This document shows, one piece after another, positions 34,310 to 43,207 of a DNA stretch of 64,000 nt. The notes under the pieces are model-generated. The model searched no databases, had not been told where the DNA came from, and was given only the letters and a program-made list of their open reading frames with translations. The stretch's first letter is position 1; each line of letters starts with the position of its first letter. The translations under genes and the position numbers were made by a program. The stretch covers positions 620,001-684,000 of the forward strand of contig NZ_OU745373.1 in assembly GCF_916618745.1 (NCBI RefSeq). The letters run 5' to 3'. This stretch comes from Cardiobacterium sp. Marseille-Q4385. GTDB taxonomy: Bacteria; Pseudomonadota; Gammaproteobacteria; Cardiobacteriales; Cardiobacteriaceae.

Positions 34310-36178
34310 TTAGTCGTTAAGGAAGCTTTTCAGCAGTTCCGAGCGGTTCGGGTGGCGCAGTTTGCGCAGTGCTTTGGCTTCGATCTGTCGGATGCGTTCG
34401 CGGGTAACATCAAACTGGCGACCGACTTCTTCCAGAGTGTGATCGGTGTTCATATCAATGCCGAAGCGCATACGCAGTACGCGTTCTTCGCGCGGGGTAA
34501 GCGAAGCCAGCACTTCGTTGGTCGCCTCACTCAGACCGCGCGTGGTTGCGGCTTCGAGCGGCGACATGACGTTCGAGTCTTCGATGAAGTCGCCAAGATG
34601 CGAGTCTTCGTCGTCGCCAATCGGGGTTTCCATCGAGATCGGCTCTTTGGCGATTTTCAGCACTTTGCGGATTTTTTCTTCCGGCATGTCCATCGCTTCG
34701 GCCAGTTCTTCCGGGGTGGGGTCGCGGCCGTTTTTTTGCACCAAGGTACGCGAAATGCGGTTCAGTTTGTTGATAGTTTCTATCATGTGTACCGGAATAC
34801 GGATGGTGCGTGCTTGGTCAGCAATGGAACGGGTGATGGCCTGACGGATCCACCAGGTGGCATAAGTCGAGAATTTGAAGCCGCGCCGGTATTCGAATTT
34901 GTCCACCGCTTTCATCAGGCCGATGTTGCCTTCCTGGATGAGGTCGAGGAATTGCAGGCCGCGATTGGTGTATTTTTTCGCAATGGAGATGACGAGGCGC
35001 AGGTTCGCTTCAACCATTTCTTCTTTGGCGCGCTTGGCTTGCGCTTTGCCGATGGAGAGACGCTTGTGGATGTCTTTGAGCTGGACGATGCTCATGCGGT
35101 AGCGCTTTTCGATGTCGAGGTATTTTTCTTGTTCGACCTGGATTTCGGTGATAAGCGGTTTGAGTTTTTCCGCGTATTTACGCCGTTGTTTGCTTTGCGC
35201 GACGATCCAGTCGGGATTGGTTTCGTTGCCCGGGAATTCTTGCACGAAGGTTTTACGTGGCATGCCAGCGCGTTCGATGATGAGGCGCATCAAGCGGCGT
35301 TCGACGGCACGGATTTCTTCGTTCGGGATGTTGAGCTGCGCTTCCATCAGGTCGATGGTTTTTTGCGGGAAGGAGAAGGCCGCGATGTGTTCTTTGATTT
35401 CGCCGTGCAGTTTCTGGTTTTTTTTGTCGTCCAGGGATTTGCCCTTGCTGAGCGCAGTCATGAGTTTTTTGTGCATGGCGGTGAGTTCGACGAGTTTTTC
35501 CCGCGCTTCGTTGAGGGTGTCCTGGTTGCCAGCAGCCTCTTCCGGCGGGTTACCGTCGTCATCCACGTCTTCGTCGTCATCGCTGCCGCCGCTGATGCTA
35601 TCGTCTTCGCTGTCTTCGTCGCCGCTACCAGCGGCGAGGATTTCTTCGGTTTTGTCGGCATAGGGGTCGCCGTAGCCGTTGACGAGGTCGCTCAGGCGGC
35701 TTTCACCCGCTTCGGTTTTGGCAAATTCTTCGAGCAGGGCTGTGATCGCCAGCGGGAATTCGGCCAGGGTTTGCTGCACGGTGTTGAGCCCCGCCTCGAT
35801 ACGCTTGGCAATAGCGATTTCGCCTTCGCGGGTGAGCAGGTCAACGGCCCCCATTTCGCGCATGTACATACGCACCGGGTCGGTGGTGCGGCCAATTTCG
35901 GCTTCGTTGAGCGAGGCGGCGCTGGGAACTTCTTCTTCGTCGTTACTGGCGATAACGTTGTCGTCTTCCTGGGCGCTTTCGACGACGTCAATGCCCATTT
36001 CAACGATGAGCGCGATCATTTCGTCGTATTTATCGCCTTCGAGCGCGTGTTCCGGCAGGGCTTCGTGGATTTCTTCGTAGGTCAGGAAGCCTTGTTCGCG
36101 TCCACGGGCAAGCAGTTCTTTGACTTCGTCCTGGACGTCATATTCTTCGTGTTCTTGTTCTTGCTCAAATTCGCTCAT
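34310..36178 (-). CDS. rpoD: RNA polymerase primary sigma factor RpoD
   Basis: 622 residues. Region 1.1 is at the N-terminus. A non-conserved acidic insertion (EDSEDDSISGGSDDDEDVDD) follows, then region 2 with the RGLQFLDLIQEGNIGLMKAV and TYATWWIRQAITR segments, region 3, and region 4.2 (TLEEVGRQFDVTRERIRQIE). It directs RNA polymerase to housekeeping promoters. It is the last gene of the macromolecular synthesis operon. Confidence 0.98.
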   Translation of the reverse strand: MSEFEQEQEHEEYDVQDEVKELLARGREQGFLTYEEIHEALPEHALEGDKYDEMIALIVEMGIDVVESAQEDDNVIASNDEEEVPSAASLNEAEIGRTTDPVRMYMREMGAVDLLTREGEIAIAKRIEAGLNTVQQTLAEFPLAITALLEEFAKTEAGESRLSDLVNGYGDPYADKTEEILAAGSGDEDSEDDSISGGSDDDEDVDDDGNPPEEAAGNQDTLNEAREKLVELTAMHKKLMTALSKGKSLDDKKNQKLHGEIKEHIAAFSFPQKTIDLMEAQLNIPNEEIRAVERRLMRLIIERAGMPRKTFVQEFPGNETNPDWIVAQSKQRRKYAEKLKPLITEIQVEQEKYLDIEKRYRMSIVQLKDIHKRLSIGKAQAKRAKEEMVEANLRLVISIAKKYTNRGLQFLDLIQEGNIGLMKAVDKFEYRRGFKFSTYATWWIRQAITRSIADQARTIRIPVHMIETINKLNRISRTLVQKNGRDPTPEELAEAMDMPEEKIRKVLKIAKEPISMETPIGDDEDSHLGDFIEDSNVMSPLEAATTRGLSEATNEVLASLTPREERVLRMRFGIDMNTDHTLEEVGRQFDVTRERIRQIEAKALRKLRHPNRSELLKSFLND

Positions 36179-36207
36179 GGTTTATCCCGTTGTTGTGGAA
36201 GTAGAAA

Positions 36208-37911
36208 TCAGCCCTGTTTTATGTGGGCGGCAGTGAATTTTTCAAGGCGCGTCTGCTGACGGGCGTGGTTGTCGCGAATGCTCGCCAGCATGGCGGCAAA
36301 TTCGTCACGCTGCTGTTCGCCGCTGAGACGACCAAGCAGTTGCGCGGCGGAGGTGACGCTGTCATAGACACCGTGTGTGCGCAGGAAGGTAGCGACCCGC
36401 GCCTCGCTTGCGCCATCGCTTTGCAGGGCGTAGCACAGCAACCAGAAGAGTTGCAGTTCGCCGTCTTGCGGCGGGTATTCCCAGCGGCGCAGCGGCAGGG
36501 CGTTTTGTGGTTGCAGCAGCAGATGAGCCATCAGGCGGATGCCTTTGTCTTTGGGTTTGGTGATGACGGTTTCGCGGGTAGGGTGGTAGGCAGATGCACC
36601 GCGCTGTGCGCTGTAAGCGGGGTGGTTGACTGCGCTACCAAGGGTAAGTACCGGCAGGTCAAAGCGTTTCTTCACCTGGTCGCGCAGAATTTCGCGGTAG
36701 TCGCCAGCAGGTAACAGGTTGAGCCAGCGTTGCGCTTCGCCTGCCAGTTCGGCCTGCGCTTCGGCGCTGCGTTGTACACCTGCGCCGTCGTCCAGCACTT
36801 GCATCAGGTAGGTGGAAGCGGGCAGGCTGGCGTCCATCAGCTGGCGGAAGGCCTGCACACCCGATCTTTCTACCAGCGAATCGGGGTCCTCGCCCGCCGG
36901 CATGAACATGAAGCGCCATTCGTGCTGTTTGTCGTGCTGGGCGAAGACGGCTTCCAGCGCTTTACGCGCGGCCTTTTGTCCAGCGGTGTCCCCGTCGAAG
37001 GAAAAGTAGGTTTTGTCAGCGCGTTTTTTCAGCTGGCTGATGTGAGTGTCACCAATAGCAGTGCCAAGGGCAGCGACGGCATTAGTGACACCGTGCTGCC
37101 ACAGTTTGATGACGTCCATATAGCCTTCGGTGACGAGCAAGGTGCGTTCACGTGCCTGCATCGCCTGATACAGACCATAGAGTTCAAAACGTTTGTTAAA
37201 CCAGGTAGTTTCCGGTGAGTTAAGGTATTTCGGCTGGGCGTCACCCATTGCACGGGCACCGAAAGCGATGATTTTTCCTTTGCTGTTGTGGATGGGGAAG
37301 ATGACACGCTCACGGAACCAGTCGTAATAGTGGTCATCTTTTTTGCCGATCAGGCCGACATCCTGCAACAGCTGCTGCGGGTATTTGCTGCCAAGGTAGG
37401 TCAAGAGGGCATTGTTGGCCGGAGCATAGCCGAGCATGAAGGCATCAACCGTCTGTTTTTTCAGATGTCGCTGGCGCAGGTAATCACGCGCAGCCTTGCC
37501 GACATCGCTGTAAAAGGCTTCGTGAAAGAACGCCGCCGCATCGGCGAGGCATTCCAGGCCGAGGTCGTAGTGGTCTTTTTCCTGCGCATCATAGTGGCGT
37601 CCATCATCTTCGTAGGGCACATCCAGCCCGTTAAAGGCAGCAAGTTGTTCGACTGCTTCGGGGAAGGGCAGGTTGTCGTAATCCATCAGAAAACGGATAG
37701 CATCGCCACTGACGCCACAGCCAAAGCAGTGATAGAAACCTTTTTGGGTGTTGACGCTGAACGAGGGTGTCTTTTCTTGATGAAACGGGCAGCAAGCCCA
37801 ATGGTTGCTGCCCGATTTGCGGGTAAAGTTAATCCGCGTAGATAGCAGCGCAAGTAAATCGGTACGCGCTGCCAGTTCGTCAATAAAGGGTTTGGGGATG
37901 CGTTTTGCCAT
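36208..37911 (-). CDS. dnaG: DNA primase DnaG
   Basis: 567 residues. The CHC2 zinc ribbon has C41, H44, C62 and C65 (CPFH, then CFGC). The TOPRIM core includes LLVTEGYMDVIKLW and YFSFDGDTAGQKAA. The C-terminal helicase-binding domain is present but short. It makes RNA primers for replication. I chose the ATG at 37911 (MAKRIPKPFIDELA); the longer reading adds residues unlike DnaG. The only good GGAGG is about 17 bp away. Confidence 0.96.
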   Translation of the reverse strand: MAKRIPKPFIDELAARTDLLALLSTRINFTRKSGSNHWACCPFHQEKTPSFSVNTQKGFYHCFGCGVSGDAIRFLMDYDNLPFPEAVEQLAAFNGLDVPYEDDGRHYDAQEKDHYDLGLECLADAAAFFHEAFYSDVGKAARDYLRQRHLKKQTVDAFMLGYAPANNALLTYLGSKYPQQLLQDVGLIGKKDDHYYDWFRERVIFPIHNSKGKIIAFGARAMGDAQPKYLNSPETTWFNKRFELYGLYQAMQARERTLLVTEGYMDVIKLWQHGVTNAVAALGTAIGDTHISQLKKRADKTYFSFDGDTAGQKAARKALEAVFAQHDKQHEWRFMFMPAGEDPDSLVERSGVQAFRQLMDASLPASTYLMQVLDDGAGVQRSAEAQAELAGEAQRWLNLLPAGDYREILRDQVKKRFDLPVLTLGSAVNHPAYSAQRGASAYHPTRETVITKPKDKGIRLMAHLLLQPQNALPLRRWEYPPQDGELQLFWLLCYALQSDGASEARVATFLRTHGVYDSVTSAAQLLGRLSGEQQRDEFAAMLASIRDNHARQQTRLEKFTAAHIKQG

Positions 37912-37936
37912 CGGCAGCCGCCGGGCGGCCTCCGGC

Positions 37937-38386
37937 TCAGGATTGTAATAATGTGCGCAGGTATTGGCTGACAAAAGCCATATCTGCACGACCTTCCAGT
38001 TTGGGTTTAAGCTCCGCCATCAGCGGTTTCATGGACGCCATTGTGCGTGGCAATCCGGACGCGGTTAGCACGGCGTCCACTTCGGCACGCACTTCGTCTT
38101 CGCTGAGTGCTTGCGGCAAGAATTGCTGGATGATGACGATTTCCGCCTCTTCATGCTCAGCAAGATCAAGGCGGGCAGCATCACGGTATTGTTTCGCTGC
38201 ATCCTGGCGCTGTTTGACCTGACGCACCAACTCGCGCAGGGCGATGTCATCAGTAATCTCAACGCGCTGATCAACTTCAATTTGCTTAAACGCCGCGCTT
38301 ATCAGGCGCAGCGTTTGCAGGGTAACTTTGTCCTTGTTGACCATCGCCGTCTTGATAGCGGCATTGACGTTTTCCCGGATGCTCAT
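37937..38386 (-). CDS. yqeY: YqeY/GatB-tail family protein
   Basis: 149 residues, all-helical, matching the YqeY family (the same fold as the C-terminal tail of GatB): MSIRENVNAAIKTAM, then ALRELVRQVKQRQDAAKQYR, LAEHEEAEIVIIQQFLP and GRADMAFVSQYL. A tRNA-binding role is suspected from the fold only. It is placed between rpsU and dnaG, as in many proteobacteria. Confidence 0.95.
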   Translation of the reverse strand: MSIRENVNAAIKTAMVNKDKVTLQTLRLISAAFKQIEVDQRVEITDDIALRELVRQVKQRQDAAKQYRDAARLDLAEHEEAEIVIIQQFLPQALSEDEVRAEVDAVLTASGLPRTMASMKPLMAELKPKLEGRADMAFVSQYLRTLLQS

Positions 38387-38401
38387 CGTGCTAGGGTACG
38401 C

Positions 38402-38617
38402 TTAGTAGAGGCGTTCGAAGCGACCGCGTTCTTTTCTCAGGCGACGGGCGTTGCGTTTGACGGCGGCGGCGAGCTTGCGTTTACGTTCTTGGGTCGGTTT
38501 TTCGTAGAACTCACGGCTGCGGACTTCGGCAAGCACTCCGGCTTTTTCTACGGAACGTTTGAAACGGCGCAGGGCGATGTCGAACGGTTCATTGTCGCGT
38601 ACTTTTACACTTGGCAT
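38402..38617 (-). CDS. rpsU: 30S ribosomal protein S21
   Basis: 71 residues: MPSVKVRDNEPFDIALRRFK at the start and a very basic remainder (KPTQERKRKLAAAVKR). Full length as in E. coli. GAGGAA precedes the ATG. It is the first gene of rpsU-yqeY-dnaG-rpoD. Confidence 0.98.
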   Translation of the reverse strand: MPSVKVRDNEPFDIALRRFKRSVEKAGVLAEVRSREFYEKPTQERKRKLAAAVKRNARRLRKERGRFERLY

Positions 38618-38662
38618 TAGTTTCCTCGATTAGATGAAAAAATTTACATAAGAAAGGCGCGC

Positions 38663-38690
38663 ATTATAGTGTCACCATCTTAAAAATCAA
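38663..38690 (-). promoter_or_regulatory. Strong sigma-70 promoter of the rpsU operon
   Basis: On the minus strand TTGATT (38685-38690) and a perfect TATAAT (38663-38668) are 16 bp apart, about 45 bp before rpsU. The -35 box starts at the very end of the preceding membrane-protein gene. Confidence 0.8.
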
Positions 38691-39067
38691 CGCACTTTTC
38701 CCGCCCGGCGCGCGGCTTTACGCGCCTTGCGGCGGCTGCCGTCGTAGTTGTGCATAATCGTGCCGATTTGCAAAGAAATCGCGCAAAAGCAAATAGCCGC
38801 GCCCCACCACGGCTGTCCCCACAGCCAAATCACCCCGCCAAAAAAGAGATGCAGCGGCGCAAAAAGGGCGAGGACCGCGAACGCTTTGCCCTGCCGCCGC
38901 CAGACGAACGGCAGCCAGTACACGAGCGGCAGTAACGTCAGCAACACGCCGAGGAACATCTGCAATACGTTTGTGGTACGGAAAAGCAGCAGTGCCGCCG
39001 CATAAATCCCGATCAGCGTCACAAGCGACGCCAGCGTCAAGTAAAACCCTTTTTTCTGCCGCGACAT
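38687..39067 (-). CDS. Small inner-membrane protein, DUF2069-like
   Basis: 126 residues with four hydrophobic segments: FYLTLASLVTLIGIYAAALL, LLTLLPLVYWLPFVW, ALFAPLHLFFGGVIWLW and AAICFCAISLQIGTIM. It ends in a basic tail (RRKARKAARRAGKVR). The layout recalls DUF2069 membrane proteins, but the match is by eye only. The ATG at 39067 has GGAGGA in good position, so I discard the 55 upstream residues. Confidence 0.65.
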   Translation of the reverse strand: MSRQKKGFYLTLASLVTLIGIYAAALLLFRTTNVLQMFLGVLLTLLPLVYWLPFVWRRQGKAFAVLALFAPLHLFFGGVIWLWGQPWWGAAICFCAISLQIGTIMHNYDGSRRKARKAARRAGKVR

Positions 39068-39148
39068 CGCTGTTTCCTCCGCCAACACAAGGCGGCGCAT
39101 TATGGCACAAGCGACTATAATCCGCGTCTCGACCGCCTTGTCCTCCTT

Positions 39149-39640
39149 ATGCTTACCGCTCACGCCCCTGCCGGTTACATCGCTGCCCGTCTGCTTATCC
39201 GCCTCAAACCGCCGCATCTGCCCGCCTGGCAATGGTCGCTTATCGGCATCATCGGCGGTCTGCTACCCGACGTAGATATGCTCTGGTTCTATTTCATCGA
39301 CCACGGCCACGTGCACCACCACCGCTACCCGACACACTGGCCCGTACTCTGGCTAACCTTGCTCCTTATTACCATCTGTTACCACCATTATCGCCGTAAT
39401 ACCGCTGCCGCTATCCTGCTGCTTACCGCCGTGAACGGCTGCGTCCATATCTGCCTGGATAGCATCGTCGGCGACATCTACTGGCTGCTGCCGTGGCACG
39501 ACAGCGCTTACTCACTTTTCACCGTCACCGCACGCTTCCAGCCGTGGTGGCTGAACTTCATCCTGCACTGGACCTTCCTGCTCGAACTCGGCCTGTGGCT
39601 GTGGGCAGGCATCCTTTACAACCGTACCCGCCGTTTATGA
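39149..39640 (+). CDS. Membrane-bound metal-dependent hydrolase-like protein (DUF457/YdjM-like)
   Basis: 163 residues with a string of membrane segments and a histidine/aspartate-rich loop: GGLLPDVDMLWFYFIDHGHV, then HHHRYPTHWPV. The PDxD and HHR.xTH pattern is that of the DUF457 inner-membrane hydrolase family. The substrate is unknown. No clear ribosome binding site precedes the ATG. The stop overlaps the start of the RseC-like gene (ATGA). Confidence 0.75.
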   Translation: MLTAHAPAGYIAARLLIRLKPPHLPAWQWSLIGIIGGLLPDVDMLWFYFIDHGHVHHHRYPTHWPVLWLTLLLITICYHHYRRNTAAAILLLTAVNGCVHICLDSIVGDIYWLLPWHDSAYSLFTVTARFQPWWLNFILHWTFLLELGLWLWAGILYNRTRRL

Positions 39641-40122
39641 CCGATAACATCATCCGCGTCCGCATTCTCGCCGCTGACGCCTCCACCGTACAAATCGTCC
39701 CCGTGAATGACATCCGCGAATGCAAACGCTGCGCCGAAGGCAATGGCTGCGGCGGACTTCCGTGGTTTCGCGGCTTTGCCCGGGGCCAAGCTATCACCCT
39801 GGCAAACACTGCCGCCTGGCGCAGCGGCGACACCGCCGAACTGCACCTCAGCTCCGCCGGTCTCAACCTCAGCGCCGCGCTCACCTACGGCTTGCCATTG
39901 CTTGTCTTTCTCGTGACACTTGCCTGCACACAGACCTGGCACGAAAGCCAGCAGCTGCTCGCAGCCATTACCGCCGTCCTCGTCACCCCCATCCTTACCC
40001 GCCCACTGCGCCACCGCATTATCGCCCGTTGCCTGCGCCTCGAACGCACCAGTGGCAGCGCCCGCCCCTGCCGTTACGACGCCGCACACGAAAGCCCCAC
40101 CCTGCGCGGGCGGCAGCGATAA
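39637..40122 (+). CDS. rseC: RseC/MucC-family protein (SoxR reducing system type)
   Basis: 161 residues. The N-terminal cysteine cluster (RECKRCAEGNGCGG) is that of RseC/MucC proteins. Two membrane segments follow (LTYGLPLLVFLVTLACT and LLAAITAVLVTPIL). Family members modulate the sigma-E response or help reduce SoxR, with redox-active cysteines. Here it is not next to rpoE or rseA/B but is coupled to the DUF457-like gene by ATGA. The exact role is open. Confidence 0.82.
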   Translation: MTDNIIRVRILAADASTVQIVPVNDIRECKRCAEGNGCGGLPWFRGFARGQAITLANTAAWRSGDTAELHLSSAGLNLSAALTYGLPLLVFLVTLACTQTWHESQQLLAAITAVLVTPILTRPLRHRIIARCLRLERTSGSARPCRYDAAHESPTLRGRQR

Positions 40123-40146
40123 AATAGCGCCCCCTCGTGGCAACTC

Positions 40147-40156
40147 CGCCAAGCGG
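40147..40156 (+). repeat. CGCCAAGCGG core upstream of the purine permease
   Basis: A single copy within CGCCAAGCGGGATAAC, in the 85-bp gap between the RseC-like gene and the NCS2 permease. Confidence 0.7.
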
Positions 40157-40207
40157 GATAACTACGCGCCCACGCGCCGCGTCTCCAAACACACAACCGG
40201 AACCCCC

Positions 40208-41503
40208 ATGCTCGACAAAATCTTCCAGCTCAAAGCACACGACACTACCGCCCGCACCGAAACCATCGCCGGCATTACCACCTTTCTGACGATGGCCTAC
40301 ATCATCTTCGTCAACCCCAACGTCCTCGCCAAAGCCGGCATGGATCACGGCGCTGTCTTCGTCGCCACCTGTCTCGCTGCCGCTATCGGCTGCTTCATCA
40401 TGGGCTTTCTCGCCAACCTGCCGGTTGCTCTCGCGCCGGGCATGGGGCTCAACGCCTTCTTCACCTACACCGTCGTCCTGCAACTTGGCCATAGCTGGCA
40501 GACGGCGCTGGCCTGCGTTTTCCTCTCCGGCGTCCTCTTCATCCTCATCAGCCTGTTCCGCATCCGCGAATGGCTCATCAACGCCATCCCCAATGCATTG
40601 AAAAAAGCCATTGCAGCGGGCATCGGCGGGTTCCTCGCCTTCATCGCCCTGCAAAGTGCGGGCATCATCGTGGATGCTGACGGCGTCCTCGTCAAAATGG
40701 GCAGCATCATCAGCTTCGCACCGCTCATGACCGCGCTCTGCCTCCTGCTGATTATCGCCTTCATCCATTACCGCGTACCGGGCAGCGTCATGCTCGCCAT
40801 CCTGATTGTCTCCGCCCTCGGTGTCCTCTTTCACAACCAGCCCCTGCCGCCAAGCCTTATTGCCACCCCGCCTTCGCTGGCGCCGACCTTCATGCAGATG
40901 GACTTCCGTAGCGCGCTGGATCCCGCCATGTACAGCATCATCTTTGCCTTCTTCTTCGTGGACCTCTTCGATACCGCTGGCACCCTCATTGGCGTGACAG
41001 AACGCGGCGGCCTTGTCCGTGACGGCAAAATCCCGAACCTGAAAAAAGCGCTGCTGGCCGATAGCAGCGCGACCGTCATCGGCGCTGTCCTCGGCACCTC
41101 CAACACCACCAGCTTCATCGAAAGCGCTTCCGGCGTCGCCGTCGGTGGCCGTACCGGATTAATGGCGGTCGTCGTCGGTATCCTCTTCCTCCTTGCCACC
41201 TTCCTCTCGCCGCTCGCACAAATGGTACCGGGCTACGCCACCGCCGGCGCCATCCTCTACGTCTCCGTACTGATGATGTACACCGTGGGCGAAATTGACT
41301 GGCACGACCTCACCGAAGCTGCGCCCGTCGCCATCACCTTCCTCACCATCCCGCTGACCTACTCCATCGCCGACGGCATCACCCTCGGCTTCATTAGCTA
41401 CGCCATCATCAAACTCGTCTGCGGCCGTTACCGCGAACTCAACATCGGTGTCCTCACTCTCGCCGCTATCCTGCTCTTCCGCCTCATCTGGGTACACGGC
41501 TGA
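40208..41503 (+). CDS. NCS2-family (AzgA-like) purine permease
   Basis: 431 residues, about 12 to 14 membrane segments. It belongs to the AzgA-like branch that moves adenine, guanine or hypoxanthine with protons: AHDTTARTETIAGITTFLTM at the start, ALAPGMGLNAFFTYTVV, DLFDTAGTLIGVTERGGLV, and SNTTSFIESASGVAVGGRTG. The exact purine cannot be read from sequence. I chose the ATG at 40208; the longer open frame only overlaps the previous gene. A terminator follows directly. Confidence 0.93.
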   Translation: MLDKIFQLKAHDTTARTETIAGITTFLTMAYIIFVNPNVLAKAGMDHGAVFVATCLAAAIGCFIMGFLANLPVALAPGMGLNAFFTYTVVLQLGHSWQTALACVFLSGVLFILISLFRIREWLINAIPNALKKAIAAGIGGFLAFIALQSAGIIVDADGVLVKMGSIISFAPLMTALCLLLIIAFIHYRVPGSVMLAILIVSALGVLFHNQPLPPSLIATPPSLAPTFMQMDFRSALDPAMYSIIFAFFFVDLFDTAGTLIGVTERGGLVRDGKIPNLKKALLADSSATVIGAVLGTSNTTSFIESASGVAVGGRTGLMAVVVGILFLLATFLSPLAQMVPGYATAGAILYVSVLMMYTVGEIDWHDLTEAAPVAITFLTIPLTYSIADGITLGFISYAIIKLVCGRYRELNIGVLTLAAILLFRLIWVHG

Positions 41504-41510
41504 ACCTGAG

Positions 41511-41543
41511 CAAAAATGGCGGGCACAGCCCGCCATTTTTTTC
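41511..41543 (+). terminator. Terminator of the purine permease gene
   Basis: AAATGGCGGGC/GCCCGCCATTT stem followed by a T run, 8 bp past the stop. Confidence 0.88.
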
Positions 41544-41595
41544 GTCCGGCGGCACTATCATCCCGCCTGCCAAGAGCCATTTATAAGGAAGACAC

Positions 41596-42426
41596 ATGGA
41601 ACAGGAACTCGTCACCCTCACCCAACCTACCGCTTACGACATCCCGCTCTTGGCAGGCGGTCACCTGAGAATCGCCCACACCACCAATACCGCGCACGAT
41701 ATCCACTACAGCGTGCGCACCATCCGCAACTCAAATGACGACCTGCAAGACATCATCCCCAACATCCTGCACCACTCGCTGACACCGGTGCATAGCACCT
41801 TGCCGCAGCCATTCATCGCGGCCAAGTCACGCTACCGCGATGCCCCGCGCCACATATGGCAAACCATCCGCCTCAACACCACAGAATGCAGCGATACCCA
41901 ACTCCCGGAACCGGATAACCGCTTCCCGGCGGAAGAAAATGCCGCTGACATCATCGCCACACTACGGCGCACACAAAACATCACTCGCGCAGACGACACC
42001 CGCCGTAGCCCTATCAACATCCGCTATCTCTGCCGCGTCGAAAATGCCAAAGAAAACCGCACCTGCGACCTGCCCCACGACCATTTTGCGACGAAGCTTG
42101 GCATCGTCAGCACGCATTACCCCATCGAGGCATGGGCAGATACAGACGATGACATCTTTGCCAATGAAGAAAACACCGTGCATGACACGGCAGCTACCCC
42201 CACATTTCTGCCTGGCGGAGAACGTACGGGCGACAAATCCCCAGATACCCTGCCGGAAAGCAGCAGCCGGGACAAACGCATCAGCAGCAGGGACGATGCC
42301 CTTCTTTACGGAAACGAAAATACCACTGACCTCGCCATTGATATTCTCCCAAGCAGTCTCGACGATAGGCGAGAAAAGTACCATTTCACCGCCCGTGGCA
42401 AATTCAGGAAATACCAACATGAATAA
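41596..42426 (+). CDS. Orphan protein of unknown function at the head of the accessory island
   Basis: 276 residues. AAGGAAGA precedes the ATG at good spacing, so translation is likely. I do not recognise it. It is hydrophilic and rich in Asp, Thr, Asn and His, with no membrane segment or signal. It has a structured-looking N-terminal half (YDIPLLAGGHLRIAHTTNTA) and a low-complexity charged C-terminal half with several SSSRDKR-like stretches. GC content is like the core genome. It overlaps the first membrane-protein paralogue by 8 bp, which suggests co-translation and perhaps joint function. Confidence 0.65.
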   Translation: MEQELVTLTQPTAYDIPLLAGGHLRIAHTTNTAHDIHYSVRTIRNSNDDLQDIIPNILHHSLTPVHSTLPQPFIAAKSRYRDAPRHIWQTIRLNTTECSDTQLPEPDNRFPAEENAADIIATLRRTQNITRADDTRRSPINIRYLCRVENAKENRTCDLPHDHFATKLGIVSTHYPIEAWADTDDDIFANEENTVHDTAATPTFLPGGERTGDKSPDTLPESSSRDKRISSRDDALLYGNENTTDLAIDILPSSLDDRREKYHFTARGKFRKYQHE

Positions 42427-43036
42427 TGCGCCCAATATCTGGCAAAAAATTGCAGAACATATTGACTACTACTATTGGAACCCGCCGCCCGGTTATCCAC
42501 CGCGCTGGTTGAACGTTCTGATATTCACCATCTCGCTCTTCTTGTGGCTAGTTGCCTGGACGCCCATTAATGTAAAAACTGCTGAAGTCATGCCACTATC
42601 GCCGGATAATGGTGATGAAGTCTATATCATAGAACGCACCGGATTTGGCGCGACTTCGCATGGTATGCAATACTCGGAATGGGTCAGATTTAAAATTAAT
42701 GATAAAAAATACTGGTGTATATGTGATTCGAACTTTTGTCCTCTTACGAGGAGAGGACTATTTGCTCGTGATCAAAGAGAGATAATAAACCGGGGCAATA
42801 TCTCCGAGGTTATTATAATTAATAATAAGCATTGTCTAGTTACAAAGCGAATTCAAAAACATCCACTTACTGGCAAGATAGAAGGTGTTTTTTCATTATC
42901 GCCGAAAGCTATAAAGATTAGTCTTAAATTTTTTGTCTTTTATTGGCAGATAGTCTGGCAAATGTCATTATGGTTTACCTTTATGTTTTTCTATATACGT
43001 CATGTTTATAGCAGAAAAACAGAAGAGATCCAATAA
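42419..43036 (+). CDS. Island membrane protein, paralogue A
   Basis: 205 residues. It begins MNNAPNIWQKIAEHIDYYYW, then a membrane segment (LNVLIFTISLFLWLVAW), a central soluble part with KKYWCICDSNFCP and IIINNKHCLVTKR, and a second hydrophobic segment near the C-terminus (FFVFYWQIVWQMSLWFTFMF). I do not recognise the family. Paralogues B and C follow in tandem. GC content falls sharply from about 42650 inside this gene, so it may be a mosaic of core-like and foreign sequence. It overlaps the orphan gene by 8 bp. Confidence 0.75.
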   Translation: MNNAPNIWQKIAEHIDYYYWNPPPGYPPRWLNVLIFTISLFLWLVAWTPINVKTAEVMPLSPDNGDEVYIIERTGFGATSHGMQYSEWVRFKINDKKYWCICDSNFCPLTRRGLFARDQREIINRGNISEVIIINNKHCLVTKRIQKHPLTGKIEGVFSLSPKAIKISLKFFVFYWQIVWQMSLWFTFMFFYIRHVYSRKTEEIQ

Positions 43037-43063
43037 TCTGTATTTTCAAATCAAGGGTTATTT

Positions 43064-43198
43064 ATGAGTGTTTTCCCTATTCTGGCACGCAATCCCGGTG
43101 CAACAGTAACGGATATCAATTACCCCGTTCTTTTTATAAAACATGCGCAGGATGAATACAACTTATTGCCCACGCAGATAAAAAGATATAAGAATTGA
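43064..43198 (+). CDS. Possible 44-residue peptide between paralogues A and B
   Basis: An ATG with AAGGG 7 bp before it opens a frame of 44 residues (MSVFPILARNPGATVTDINY...) ending 9 bp before paralogue B. No family is recognised. Its last third lies in the intergenic sequence that is duplicated upstream of paralogue C, so it may be a gene fragment rather than a working gene. Confidence 0.3.
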   Translation: MSVFPILARNPGATVTDINYPVLFIKHAQDEYNLLPTQIKRYKN

Positions 43199-43207
43199 GA
43201 ATTTGCA

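Noticed and set aside
40123..40207. Purine riboswitch before the NCS2 permease
   Set aside because: The 85-bp gap contains a repeat core and no purine-aptamer consensus or stem arrangement.
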